A stretch of DNA of 48,650 bases from Candidatus Omnitrophota bacterium (GTDB taxonomy: Bacteria; Omnitrophota; Gorgyraeia; Aquiviventales; Aquiviventaceae): assembly GCA_023247255.1 (NCBI GenBank), contig JAHFGV010000019.1:1-48650 (forward strand), in the 5' to 3' direction. The notes under the pieces are model-generated. The model was not told the origin of the DNA, made no database searches, and saw only the letters and a program-made list of their open reading frames with translations. Below are positions 8,815 to 17,371 of this stretch, one piece after another. Made by a program: the position numbers and the translations under genes. Within the stretch, counting starts at the first letter, position 1; every line of letters starts with the position of its first letter.

Positions 8815-8986
8815 TGTCAGTTGCGGAAAAAGACCTATCTGCTTAAAGCTCACGGTGCGTGGCACGGGGCAAGGGACGCGGGGCGTGGGAAAGATAAAAG
8901 ATGCTAAGGTTCTCCCTCACCCCCTGTCTCGTGCCCCTTGCCCCATACTCACGCTTTCAGCTAAGACGAGTTTTTCAGCAGTCTAA
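8815..8986. repeat. Family C element between nuoJ and nuoK
   Basis: Ends are CAGTTGCGGAAAAAGACC on the left and GAGTTTTTCAGCAGTCTAA on the right. Inside are GGGGCAAGGGACGCGGGGCGTGG words and their complementary partners GTGCCCCTTGCCCC, so the whole can fold into one long hairpin. It could act as a partial terminator between nuoJ and nuoK. Confidence 0.6.
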
Positions 8987-9038
8987 TACAAACGAATTAT
9001 CCCCGGGCATTGTCGCGTTCGATAATTCGTTTGTATTA
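8984..9038. repeat. Perfect 17-bp inverted repeat just upstream of nuoK
   Basis: TAATACAAACGAATTAT (8984-9000) and its exact complement (9022-9038) flank a 21-base loop. The right arm ends 14 bases before the nuoK ATG. A shorter palindrome CACTGGTCAGTG (9041-9052) runs up to the start codon. No good ribosome-binding site is visible, so the hairpin may affect nuoK translation; it could equally be a tiny mobile repeat. Confidence 0.7.
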
Positions 9039-9052
9039 GTCACTGGTCAGTG

Positions 9053-9355
9053 ATGCTCACGCTCACTCACTACCTCATCGTCAGTGCGGCGTTGTTTGCC
9101 ATGGGAATAGCCGGGATCCTCATACGCCGGAATATCCTGATGATTCTTCTGGCGATTGAACTGATGTTCAACGCTGCGAATCTTGCCTTCATCGCCTATG
9201 CGCGGGCTTGGGCAGATCTGGGCGGTCAGATCGCCGTCTTCTTTGTCATTACAGTGGCTGCCGCTGAAGTAACGGTGGGATTGGCCATTGCGATTTTGCT
9301 CTCCCGTCAGTTGAACACACTCAACGCTGATGAAGTGTCTCGATTGAAAGGATAA
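9053..9355 (+). CDS. nuoK: NADH-quinone oxidoreductase subunit K
   Basis: 100 residues and three membrane helices, the standard NuoK size. It carries the family core GIAGILIRRNILMILLAIELMFNAANLAFI, in which the helix-2 Glu (AIELM) is the conserved proton-pathway residue, and FFVITVAAAEVTVGLAIAILL with the second conserved Glu. I use the ATG at 9053; a GTG directly before it would add one residue. Confidence 0.95.
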   Translation: MLTLTHYLIVSAALFAMGIAGILIRRNILMILLAIELMFNAANLAFIAYARAWADLGGQIAVFFVITVAAAEVTVGLAIAILLSRQLNTLNADEVSRLKG

Positions 9356-9380
9356 CAGTCGGCAATCGGCAGTTATAGCT

Positions 9381-9520
9381 CAGCAGGCTGCGGAAACACC
9401 CTTCGGGGTTCTAGGTTGAGGGTCCAGGGTTCGGGGCAAATACACCACCGCTCGTCGGTGAGACGGGTCCTGCCCCCAGCCCAGAACCCTGAAGCGACTG
9501 GCATTTTTCAGCATCCTGCG
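9381..9520. repeat. Family C element between nuoK and nuoL
   Basis: Ends are CAGCAGGCTGCGGAAACACC and GGCATTTTTCAGCATCCTGC. The interior holds GGGTTCTAGGTTGAGGG and CCAGAACCCTGAAG words that pair. It is another hairpin-forming unit placed between two nuo genes, which would normally be contiguous. Confidence 0.6.
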
Positions 9521-9543
9521 TGGACGCATGACGCATCAGGATA

Positions 9544-11421
9544 ATGCCTGACATTCACCTTTCACCTTTTATCTCCTGCTTGAGTTGGACACTCTTACTC
9601 GCTCCGCTTATCGCCGCTTCTGCGATTTGGCTGTTCGGTATCCATCGTCGACGCCTGGCTGCCAATCTCGCGCTCACAGGAATGGTGACTTCGTTTGGCT
9701 GTGCTCTATGGGTTTTTGACCAGGCCTTACGCCAGCATTCGCATGCATTCGCATGGGAGTCTTCGGTGGAATGGCTGTCCGTGCCAGGATTCACCGTCTC
9801 GTTCGGGGTCTTGCTCGATCCCCTCTCGCTACTCATGACGCTCATCGTGACCGGAGTCGGAAGCCTGATCTTTCTTTATTCCACCGCCTACATGAAAGCG
9901 GATGCCGCCTTTAGTCGATACTTCGGCGTTCTGTCGCTTTTCGCCTTCTCGATGCTCACCATCGTTCTGTCTCCAAACTGGATCCAGCTTTTCATCGGCT
10001 GGGAGCTGGTGGGATTCTGTTCCTATCTATTGATCGGTCACTGGTATGCGAAGCCGTCCGCCGCCGAGGCCGGCAAGAAAGCCTTCATGGTCAATCGAGT
10101 CGCCGACTGCGGGTTTCTATTGGGGATCCTGGCATTGTGGGGAATCTCGGGCTCCGCAGCGTCGGAGCGCACGCTTCATTTCCACAGCCTCCAGGCTCGA
10201 TTGCCCGACTTAATAGCCTCAGGCGCGATACCCTCCAGTCTGCTTACGTTAGTGGGACTCTTGCTTTTCTGTGGACCCATCGGTAAATCCGCGCAATTTC
10301 CATTGCACGTATGGCTTCCGGATGCGATGGAAGGGCCCACGCCCGTCTCGGCGTTGATCCATGCCGCCACGATGGTGGCTGCGGGGGTCTATCTGCTGTG
10401 CCGAAGTTTTTGGCTGTTTGCGATGTCCCCGGTTACCCTGTCCACCATCGCCTGGGTGGGCGGGCTGAGCGCAATTTTATCCGCCCTGCTGGCGGTGGTC
10501 GAGCAGGATCTTAAACGGATCCTTGCTTATTCCACGTTGAGCCAACTGGGCTATATGGTGATGGCCGTGGGGCTGGGCAGCCCTATCGCAGGGATGTATC
10601 ATCTTTCGACGCACGCCTTTTTCAAGGCCCTTCTGTTTCTGGCCGCGGGTAGTGTCATCCACGGAACCCACCAACAGGATATCCGCAAACTGGGAGCTCT
10701 GCGGCGTTCGATGCCTTGGACTTCGGGAAGTTTTGCGATCGGATCACTGGCGCTTTGCGGCATTCCCGGACTGAGTGGATTCTTCAGCAAAGACGCCATC
10801 TTGGTCCTAGCGCATGAACGCAATGCCATTTTGTATTGGCTGGCCGTCTCAACGGCGGGACTGACGGCCTTCTACATCGGACGGGCGTGGTTTGTGGCTT
10901 TTACCGGAACCTCCCATGGAACGCATGCGCATGAATCACCTCCGATAATGACCGGGCCGTTGTCGATCTTGGCTGTCCTTTCTATCGTCGGTGGCTATTT
11001 GGGTATCCCTCATTTTCTGGGACATCCCAATGAGACTATCCACTGGCAGGTCGTTTTCACGTCGATCTCAGCCGCAGGAATCGGCCTTGCCCTTTCCTGG
11101 CTCATCTACGGGCGGCACTGGCTGTCTGCGCAAAAGCTCGTCCTCGCCCTGGCCGTACCCTATTCTTTCTTGCAACGACGCTATGGGATTGACGAATTCT
11201 ACAACGCTTATGTGACGCACATCCAGCAGCGATTCATCGCTGGATTCTGCGCTTGGTTTGAACGGGCGTGTATTATCCGAATCGGAGTCAATGGAATCGC
11301 ATGGACCACCTACTATGCCAGCTGGCTGATTCGACTCTGGCAGACCGGCAAGGTGCAAACCTATGCCCTGACGTTTCTCATCGGAGTCCTCGGCTTGATC
11401 TTCCACCTGATTCGGCAATGA
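9544..11421 (+). CDS. nuoL: NADH-quinone oxidoreductase subunit L
   Basis: 625 residues with about 14-16 membrane segments. NuoL is the distal antiporter-like proton-pumping subunit with the long lateral helix. Conserved elements include GWELVGFCSYLLIGHWY (the catalytic helix-5 Glu), MVNRVADCGF, KSAQFPLHVWLPDAMEGPTPVSALIHAATMVAAGVYL (functional Lys and His) and KRILAYSTLSQLGYM. It is followed by nuoM after 13 bases. Confidence 0.97.
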   Translation: MPDIHLSPFISCLSWTLLLAPLIAASAIWLFGIHRRRLAANLALTGMVTSFGCALWVFDQALRQHSHAFAWESSVEWLSVPGFTVSFGVLLDPLSLLMTLIVTGVGSLIFLYSTAYMKADAAFSRYFGVLSLFAFSMLTIVLSPNWIQLFIGWELVGFCSYLLIGHWYAKPSAAEAGKKAFMVNRVADCGFLLGILALWGISGSAASERTLHFHSLQARLPDLIASGAIPSSLLTLVGLLLFCGPIGKSAQFPLHVWLPDAMEGPTPVSALIHAATMVAAGVYLLCRSFWLFAMSPVTLSTIAWVGGLSAILSALLAVVEQDLKRILAYSTLSQLGYMVMAVGLGSPIAGMYHLSTHAFFKALLFLAAGSVIHGTHQQDIRKLGALRRSMPWTSGSFAIGSLALCGIPGLSGFFSKDAILVLAHERNAILYWLAVSTAGLTAFYIGRAWFVAFTGTSHGTHAHESPPIMTGPLSILAVLSIVGGYLGIPHFLGHPNETIHWQVVFTSISAAGIGLALSWLIYGRHWLSAQKLVLALAVPYSFLQRRYGIDEFYNAYVTHIQQRFIAGFCAWFERACIIRIGVNGIAWTTYYASWLIRLWQTGKVQTYALTFLIGVLGLIFHLIRQ

Positions 11422-11434
11422 TTCAGCCATAACC

Positions 11435-13003
11435 ATGAGCTCCCCATTGCTTGCCATTATCCTTTTGTCTCCGCTGGTAGGGGCGTTGATCATCAGCGCT
11501 CTGCCACCTCAAAACCTGCTGGGAATCCGTCGCATTGCCGTAAGCTCAAGTGCCCTGTGTCTGGTTTGCGCCTTGGGCGTTATCTTGAGTTACGACACCG
11601 TAAAAGCCGGATACCAACAGCAGATCTACCTTCCTTGGATTCCCTCCCTGGGTATCGGATTCCATCTTGGGGTCGATGGCATCAGTTCGGTGCTGGTCCT
11701 GCTTCACGGACTGTGCGCGTTCAGCGGGGTGTTGATCTCATATGCAATCACGCAACAGGTTAAAGAATACTTCATTTTCTACCTGACGCTGATCGCAGGG
11801 GTCTTTGGCGTGTTTCTGTCCATCGACGTTTTCTTTTTTTACTTCTTCTACGAAATGGCCGTCATTCCCATGTATCCGTTGATCGGCATCTGGGGCAGCG
11901 ACGTCAAAGAAGAAGGCGTCGTCCGCTTCTCGAAGGAATACGCCACGATGAAGCTGACGATCTATCTGACGCTGGGTGCGGTGATTGCTTTGATCGGGCT
12001 GTTGTGGCTGTATGTCAGCTCAGGGTCGCATACGTTCGATCTGATCCAGATGCAACAGCACCTCGACAACCACCCTCTGGCTGTTTCTGTGCAGCGCAGC
12101 ATCTTTTTGCTTCTTTTGATCGGATTCGGATTCATCGCGCCGATGTGGCCGTTCCATAGCTGGTCGCCCATCGGACACGCTGCCGCGCCCTCAGCGGTGA
12201 GTATGTTGCATGCGGGGGTGCTGATGAAGCTGGGCTCCTACGCCATCATCCGCCTGGCCATCGGCCTTCTGCCTGAGGGAGCAAAGTTCTGGCTTCCATG
12301 GGTGGCGGGTCTGTGCGTGATGAACATCCTCTATGGAGGCCTGGTGGCGATGGCGCAGAAGGATTTGAAGCTCGTCATCGGCTATTCCTCTTCAAGCCAC
12401 ATGGGCTATGTCCTTCTGGGAACCGCCTGTTTGACGAGCCTGGCATTGGACGGTGCGGTCTTATTGATGTTCGCCCATGGACTGATGACCGCCTTGGCCT
12501 TTGCGATGATCGGCCATATCTACGACCAGACCCATACCCGCTATCTTCCGGATCTGGGTGGACTCGCCCATCAGGTTCCATTCATCGCCACCTGCGGGGT
12601 GATCGCCGCCATGGCATCCAGCGGGCTTCCGGGCTTTGCCAATTTCGTCGCTGAGACGCTGGTGTTCGTGGGTGCCTGGGATTCTCATCCGGTTGCGGTC
12701 GCCTGCGGGGTAGTGGGACTCGTCATTACCGCCGTCTATATGCTCCGCTTGGTACGCGGAACTTTCTTCGGTCCGGCTCTTCGGTCATTCGCATCGGTAC
12801 GCGACGCCAGCAGTCCTTTTTCCCGTCTGAGCTATGCGCTGTTGATCGGGGTCTTGCTATTCATCGGCTGCTGGCCCAGACCGATTCTCAAAATCATTGA
12901 CGTAAGCGCGCAATCGATCGTCGCCCGCGCCCTGCGGCAACATCAACCCGAGCCCGAACCCGAAACGATTCCGGTGGAATGGGTCAAGGTGCCCAACCCA
13001 TGA
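11435..13003 (+). CDS. nuoM: NADH-quinone oxidoreductase subunit M
   Basis: 522 residues; the second antiporter-like pump of complex I. Diagnostic elements are FYEMAVIPMYPLIGIWG (helix-5 Glu), MWPFHSWSPIGHAAAPSAVSMLHAGVLMKLGSYAI and KDLKLVIGYSSSSHMGYVLLG. The C-terminus ends in a Glu/Pro-rich tail (QPEPEPETIPVEWVK) and overlaps the nuoN start (ATGA), so the two are translationally coupled. Confidence 0.97.
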   Translation: MSSPLLAIILLSPLVGALIISALPPQNLLGIRRIAVSSSALCLVCALGVILSYDTVKAGYQQQIYLPWIPSLGIGFHLGVDGISSVLVLLHGLCAFSGVLISYAITQQVKEYFIFYLTLIAGVFGVFLSIDVFFFYFFYEMAVIPMYPLIGIWGSDVKEEGVVRFSKEYATMKLTIYLTLGAVIALIGLLWLYVSSGSHTFDLIQMQQHLDNHPLAVSVQRSIFLLLLIGFGFIAPMWPFHSWSPIGHAAAPSAVSMLHAGVLMKLGSYAIIRLAIGLLPEGAKFWLPWVAGLCVMNILYGGLVAMAQKDLKLVIGYSSSSHMGYVLLGTACLTSLALDGAVLLMFAHGLMTALAFAMIGHIYDQTHTRYLPDLGGLAHQVPFIATCGVIAAMASSGLPGFANFVAETLVFVGAWDSHPVAVACGVVGLVITAVYMLRLVRGTFFGPALRSFASVRDASSPFSRLSYALLIGVLLFIGCWPRPILKIIDVSAQSIVARALRQHQPEPEPETIPVEWVKVPNP

Positions 13004-14457
13004 CGTGGAAATTGATCGGCGTGGAATTCGTGGTTTCTGTGTGGACGATCGTCACCCTCGGGGCAGATATTCTGAACTTACCCCGTCGGAATCGGCTGTG
13101 GCTTTTGGCCTTGGCCGGGCTGAGCCTGGCTGCAATCGTTCTGGCCCTTCAGCCCCCCGAGAGTTTGGGTGAATCCTTCCAGGACATGTTCGTGGTCGAT
13201 GGTTTCGGCCGGTACTTCAAAGGCTTGTTTCTGGTGATCGCGGCGGTGGTTATCGTCATGACACGCGAGTTTGAGGATCGCCTATCCGCCCCCCTGGGCG
13301 CTTTCTACATGCTTTTGTTCACCGCCCTTCTGGGAATGTTGATCGTCGCATCGGTCAACGATCTGTTGCTTTTGTTTGTCGGGCTGGAACTCATCACCTT
13401 CTCGCTCTATATCATGACCGCTTATCTGAAAACCGATCCGCGGTCCGTCGAAGCCGGAATGAAATATCTCATCATCGGCTCGATTGCCTCTGGCTTTCTG
13501 ATCTATGGGGTAGCACTTCTCTACGGCTTCTCCGGAAGCACCCATTTTCCAAGTCTCCACAAAGCCATCGTCAGCGGCGTTATCCCTTTATCGGCTCAGG
13601 CAGGGTTTTTCTTCGTCTTGGCCGGGCTCGGATTCAAAATCGCAGCGGTTCCTTTCCATTTGTGGGTGCCGGACGTCTATGAAGGAGCCCCCACACCGGT
13701 GGTGGCCTTTTTGTCTGTGGGATCCAAGATGGCGGGAATCATCGCCTTGGTGCGCATCCTGTATGGAGTCTTTCTTCCCCTACACGGGTTGTGGATGGAC
13801 ACCTTGGCGATCCTTTCAGCAGCCACGATGCTCTACGGCAATCTGGCGGCCATCGTACAAACCAACATCAAGCGGCTGCTGGGTTATTCTTCCATCGGAC
13901 ATGCCGGTTATCTGCTGATGGCTCTTTCCAGTGGATCGTCGCTCGGGGTATCTGCAGTGGGTTATTATCTACTGGCTTATCTCGTGAGTAATCTAACGGT
14001 ATTTCTGGTGATCGTCGCTGCGTCAAAGACGATCGGAGGAGATCACCTAGAGGCTTACAACGGGCTTTCTAAGCGTTCTCCCGCCCTTGCGGGTGCTTTG
14101 TTCCTCGGGCTGCTTTCGCTCGCCGGGGTGCCTCCCCTGGCGGGATTTTCGGGTAAGCTATTGATCTTGCTGGCCGGCGCGCAGGCCGGTCAGCTTTGGC
14201 TGGTGACAATCGGCGCGCTCAACGTAGCACTCTCGCTCTATTACTATCTGATGATCGTCAAACGCATGTATCTAGGCACGCCTATCAATCCCAGCGTCAT
14301 CCGTGTGCATCCGGTGACCCACACGACGCTGATTCTACTGGTATTGGGAATCTTCGTCCTGGGCATCTTCCAAAACCCATTCCTGCAACAAATCCAATCG
14401 GCCATCGAAAATCAGCAATGGACAAGGCCGCAATTTCCAAACGCTGAGCCGCCCTAG
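13000..14457 (+). CDS. nuoN: NADH-quinone oxidoreductase subunit N
   Basis: 485 residues; the third antiporter-like pump. GLELITFSLYIMTAYLKTD (key Glu), MKYLIIGSIASGFLIYG, AAVPFHLWVPDVYEGAPTPVVAFLSVGSKMAG and NIKRLLGYSSIGHAGYLLMA identify it. The ATG at 13000 overlaps the nuoM TGA by 4 bases; an in-frame ATG at 12979 is less likely. Its TAG stop (14455-14457) is the first triplet of a family C element. Confidence 0.96.
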   Translation: MTWKLIGVEFVVSVWTIVTLGADILNLPRRNRLWLLALAGLSLAAIVLALQPPESLGESFQDMFVVDGFGRYFKGLFLVIAAVVIVMTREFEDRLSAPLGAFYMLLFTALLGMLIVASVNDLLLLFVGLELITFSLYIMTAYLKTDPRSVEAGMKYLIIGSIASGFLIYGVALLYGFSGSTHFPSLHKAIVSGVIPLSAQAGFFFVLAGLGFKIAAVPFHLWVPDVYEGAPTPVVAFLSVGSKMAGIIALVRILYGVFLPLHGLWMDTLAILSAATMLYGNLAAIVQTNIKRLLGYSSIGHAGYLLMALSSGSSLGVSAVGYYLLAYLVSNLTVFLVIVAASKTIGGDHLEAYNGLSKRSPALAGALFLGLLSLAGVPPLAGFSGKLLILLAGAQAGQLWLVTIGALNVALSLYYYLMIVKRMYLGTPINPSVIRVHPVTHTTLILLVLGIFVLGIFQNPFLQQIQSAIENQQWTRPQFPNAEPP

Positions 14458-14699
14458 CAGAATGCTGAAAAACCCGCATGGGGGGCAAGGGGAACGGGGC
14501 GTGGGGCGAGGGAAGTGCAAATAGCATCCGACAAATCTCGAAAGCTAGACATCGCCCGTCCTTTTTTAAAACCGGTCGTGGTATTTTCCATCTCTTCTCT
14601 CGTAATCTTTTAACCTGTTCTCCCTCGCCCAGCGTTTCCTGCCCCGTGCCCCCCATCGTTAGTCTTGAGCAAACGGGGTGTTTTTCCGCAGCCTGTCTA
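14455..14699. repeat. Family C element between nuoN and lexA
   Basis: It starts TAGCAGAATGCTGAAAAAC (including the nuoN stop) and ends GTTTTTCCGCAGCCTGTCTA. Inside are GGGGCAAGGGGAACGGGGCG and GCCCCGTGCCCC words that pair. It lies between convergent genes and reaches to 17 bases from the lexA stop, so a bidirectional terminator is a natural reading. Confidence 0.65.
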
Positions 14700-14716
14700 A
14701 AGTTCAGGAATGGCCG

Positions 14717-15349
14717 CTACGAAAGGGTCCGGAAAACGGCGACTACCTTCCCCAGGATGGCGAGCGGGGATTGCTGAGAATTAAACAGGAGGGCTTCCTG
14801 AGTGGGATGCTCCGGTTGGAATCGAACGCCGTCGTCTGTCTTATAGAAACGCTTGAGGGTGGCATCTTCCCCAAGCAGGACCACTACGATATCTCCGTTG
14901 ATAGCCGTTTGCTGCTGGCGAACGATAACGGTATCCCCGTCCAAGATTCCTGCGTTGATCATGCTGTCTCCGCTGACTTTCAGTGCAAAATGTTCCGACG
15001 CATCTTGGGACTGGGCGCCCAGCCAGGCGCTATCAATCACGACATGGTCCTCCACCTGCTCCTGAGCCAGAACCGGCTTGCCCGCTTTGATGCGTCCCAC
15101 CAGCGGAATGCGCAGGGCGCGTTCAAAAGGCTCCACCAAATCAAGCAGGCTGATGCTGCGCGCGCTAGAGGCGCGTTTCAGAAATCCTTTCTTGGCGATG
15201 GCATCCAAATGCGTGGTAACCCCGCGCAGGCTCTTGATGCCCAAGCGCTGACCGAGCTCCCGAATGGTAGGAGGATAGCCGTGTTCCCTGATCCAGCCCC
15301 GGATGGTCTCAAGGACCGTGTTCTGTCGTCCTGTAAGTTTTTTGGCCAT
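14717..15349 (-). CDS. lexA: LexA repressor
   Basis: 210 residues. The N-terminal winged helix (GRQNTVLETIRGWIREHGYPPTIRELGQRLGIKS) binds SOS operators. The C-terminal S24 self-cleaving domain has the cut site Ala89-Gly90 in RIKAGKP, nucleophile Ser129 (SGDSMINAGI) and general base Lys166 (DATLKRF). RecA-stimulated self-cleavage would release the SOS genes. It is divergent from the ABC operon. A promoter and inverted repeat lie in the 180-base gap upstream. Confidence 0.97.
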   Translation of the reverse strand: MAKKLTGRQNTVLETIRGWIREHGYPPTIRELGQRLGIKSLRGVTTHLDAIAKKGFLKRASSARSISLLDLVEPFERALRIPLVGRIKAGKPVLAQEQVEDHVVIDSAWLGAQSQDASEHFALKVSGDSMINAGILDGDTVIVRQQQTAINGDIVVVLLGEDATLKRFYKTDDGVRFQPEHPTQEALLFNSQQSPLAILGKVVAVFRTLS

Positions 15350-15413
15350 CGCCTGTTCCCTTCCTAACTGAGGAACGGATCACTGACGAGCCAAGTCTGG
15401 TTTCTCATCTGTT

Positions 15414-15445
15414 GACAGTCTACTCGACGGCTGTCGGCTTTTCAA
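15414..15445 (-). promoter_or_regulatory. Predicted lexA promoter with an overlapping inverted repeat
   Basis: On the minus strand TTGAAA (15440-15445) and TAGACT (15417-15422) are 17 bases apart. An inverted repeat GACAG-N12-CTGTC (15414-15435) covers the -10 box and spacer. This is where an autoregulating LexA would bind. It is not one of the well-known SOS-box consensus forms, so the operator call is inference. Confidence 0.4.
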
Positions 15446-15458
15446 GGTTTTCAATGTC

Positions 15459-15486
15459 TTGACAAATAACAGACGGGCGATACAAT
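15459..15486 (+). promoter_or_regulatory. Predicted sigma-70 promoter for the ABC exporter operon
   Basis: A perfect TTGACA (15459-15464) and TACAAT (15481-15486) with a 16-base spacer, 43 bases upstream of the ATP-binding gene and reading toward it. Confidence 0.65.
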
Positions 15487-15528
15487 AATTTTTCAACCGT
15501 AAGGTAAGCTCATCGAGCGATCGTCAAA

Positions 15529-16476
15529 ATGACTAGTCCAGCTATTTCGATACGTAATCTTACTAAACGTTACGACCTCATTCCGGCCCTTTCGGACATT
15601 TCCTTTGAGGTCCCAGCCGGACAGATCATGGGTTTTCTGGGCCCTAACGGCGCCGGAAAGACCACCACCCTTCGCATCCTGACAGGCATCATCGCGCCCT
15701 CATCCGGATCCGTTTGGATTGACGGGCTGGATGTGACAGAACACTCCCTTGAAGTCCGACGACGGATCGGGTATCTGCCGGAACATGTGGCCTTGTATTC
15801 GGAGATGCGCGTCGTTGAGTATCTGACGTATCGTGCCCGAATCAAAGGAATCCCCAGAGCCGAGCAATCCAGCCGACTGAAATCTTCCCTGGAGCAATGC
15901 GCGCTCACCGACGTTTCCCGCCAGCTCATCGGCCGTCTCTCCAAGGGTTTTCGACAGCGGGTAGCCCTCGCAGACTGCCTGCTGGCCAAGCCCAAGATTC
16001 TCATCCTAGATGAACCCACCATCGGCCTGGATCCGCACCAGATCCGTCAGACCCGCGAGCTGATCACCACGCTGGGACGGACAACAACGATTCTGCTCTC
16101 AACCCATATCCTTCCAGAGGTCGAAATAACCTGCCAACGGGTAACCATCATCGATAAAGGAACGATCGTCGCCGTGGACACGCCTGAAGGATTGCGCCAA
16201 AGGCGCAGCGGCTTGCAACTGGTGCGGACGCAATGGCGGGGAGCCCCACCCTCCGTCATCGAATCGGCGCTGAAGCAACTGCCCAATGTCATGCGCGTCA
16301 CCTTCCAAGGCCAGAGCGACGGCATCTGCTCGTTTGACATCGAGTCCCAATCGGGTCAGGACATCCGGGAATCTATTTTTCACATGGCTGTGAAAAACCA
16401 GTGGACCCTGCGCGAGCTGTCTCAACAACAGGCTTCCCTCGAAGATATCTTCGTGCAGTTGACGACCCATGAGTGA
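15529..16476 (+). CDS. ABC transporter ATP-binding protein (GldA/NatA type)
   Basis: 315 residues: an ABC ATPase domain followed by a C-terminal extension of about 95 residues typical of the ABC-2/GldA group. Walker A is GPNGAGKT (38-45), the signature is RLSKGFRQRVALAD (137-149), Walker B is ILILDEP (157-163), and the switch His is in LLSTHILPEV. With the downstream permease and GldG-like protein it forms the conserved set known from gliding-motility ABC systems, which is also widespread in non-gliding bacteria. The substrate is unknown. Confidence 0.92.
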   Translation: MTSPAISIRNLTKRYDLIPALSDISFEVPAGQIMGFLGPNGAGKTTTLRILTGIIAPSSGSVWIDGLDVTEHSLEVRRRIGYLPEHVALYSEMRVVEYLTYRARIKGIPRAEQSSRLKSSLEQCALTDVSRQLIGRLSKGFRQRVALADCLLAKPKILILDEPTIGLDPHQIRQTRELITTLGRTTTILLSTHILPEVEITCQRVTIIDKGTIVAVDTPEGLRQRRSGLQLVRTQWRGAPPSVIESALKQLPNVMRVTFQGQSDGICSFDIESQSGQDIRESIFHMAVKNQWTLRELSQQQASLEDIFVQLTTHE

Positions 16477-16503
16477 AACGAGAAGCACCCACCCATATAT
16501 TTT

Positions 16504-16576
16504 CGATTGTCGATTTACGATTGACGACCGTCGGACAAAACCCTTTTTCCAATCGTCAATCGTAAATCGACAATCG
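16504..16576. repeat. Perfect 24-bp inverted repeat between ABC genes (family E)
   Basis: The left arm (16504-16527) begins CGATTGTCGATTTACGATTG and its exact complement lies at 16553-16576, with a 25-base loop. The words CGATTGTCGATT recur at 21415-21486. The element sits inside the operon between ATPase and permease, which would normally be contiguous. Confidence 0.75.
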
Positions 16577-16621
16577 ATAATGCGTCGTTGTGTCTTACTA
16601 GAAATCGTAAGAATGTAGCTC

Positions 16622-17371
16622 ATGCAGAATCTGCTTGCACTGACCACGCGTGAAGTCAAGGCGTTCTGGTATTCGCCGATGGCCTATGCCGTGGGGGCGT
16701 TGTTTCTCTTCATGCAAGGAGGGGTCTTCACCTTGCTGATCACCGTCTTAAACGATCCCCGCATCGATCCCACCTGGGCCAAGATATCGCAGCTTTTTTT
16801 TGGAGGGACGTTCTTCTTCTGGTTCTCGATCCTCATCATTCCTCCGCTTTTGACCATGCGCACCTTCAGCGAGGAGAAACGCACTGGAACGATTGAGACT
16901 CTGCTCACGGCTCCTGTCAGCGATGCGCAGGTGGTCTTGGCCAAGTTCTTAGGAGCGTGGCTCGCGTATCTGTTGTTGTGGGTTTGCACCGTCGTGCTAT
17001 TTCTCATCCTGAGCACGCACACCCGTTTCGATTGGGGTCCCATCATCACAGGATACGCGGGCACCGGTTTGCTCGGATCGGTGTTGATCAGCTTTGGGAT
17101 CCTCGCCTCAAGCCTGACGCGCAACCAGGTAATTGCCGCCCTTTTGAGTTTCGTTGCGATCTTGTTGTTGTTTTCCCTCGGTCTTTTAGACGCTTTCATC
17201 CACAATCCCCAGGCTACCTCGCTGATCCGATATCTTTCGCTCATCGAGCACACCCGGGATTTTTCTCGGGGAATCTTGGACACGCGTCCGCTTGTGTTCT
17301 ATGTGAGCCTTTCGGCAGTCTGCCTATTTCTAACCGGACGGGTGATTGCCAGCCCACGGTGGCGTTCGTAA
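16622..17371 (+). CDS. ABC-2 type transporter permease (GldF-like)
   Basis: 249 residues and six hydrophobic segments. It begins MQNLLALTTREVKAFWYSPMAYAVGALFLFMQG, the usual start for GldF-like permeases, and has the cytoplasmic loop MRTFSEEKRTGTIETLLTAPVSDAQVVLAKFLGAW that contacts the ATPase. The stop shares one base with the next start (TAATG). Confidence 0.9.
   Translation: MQNLLALTTREVKAFWYSPMAYAVGALFLFMQGGVFTLLITVLNDPRIDPTWAKISQLFFGGTFFFWFSILIIPPLLTMRTFSEEKRTGTIETLLTAPVSDAQVVLAKFLGAWLAYLLLWVCTVVLFLILSTHTRFDWGPIITGYAGTGLLGSVLISFGILASSLTRNQVIAALLSFVAILLLFSLGLLDAFIHNPQATSLIRYLSLIEHTRDFSRGILDTRPLVFYVSLSAVCLFLTGRVIASPRWRS

Noticed and set aside
14800-14860. GGTTGGAATCGAAC, tRNA T-loop-like
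   Set aside because: No acceptor or anticodon stem fits around it, and it lies inside lexA coding sequence.
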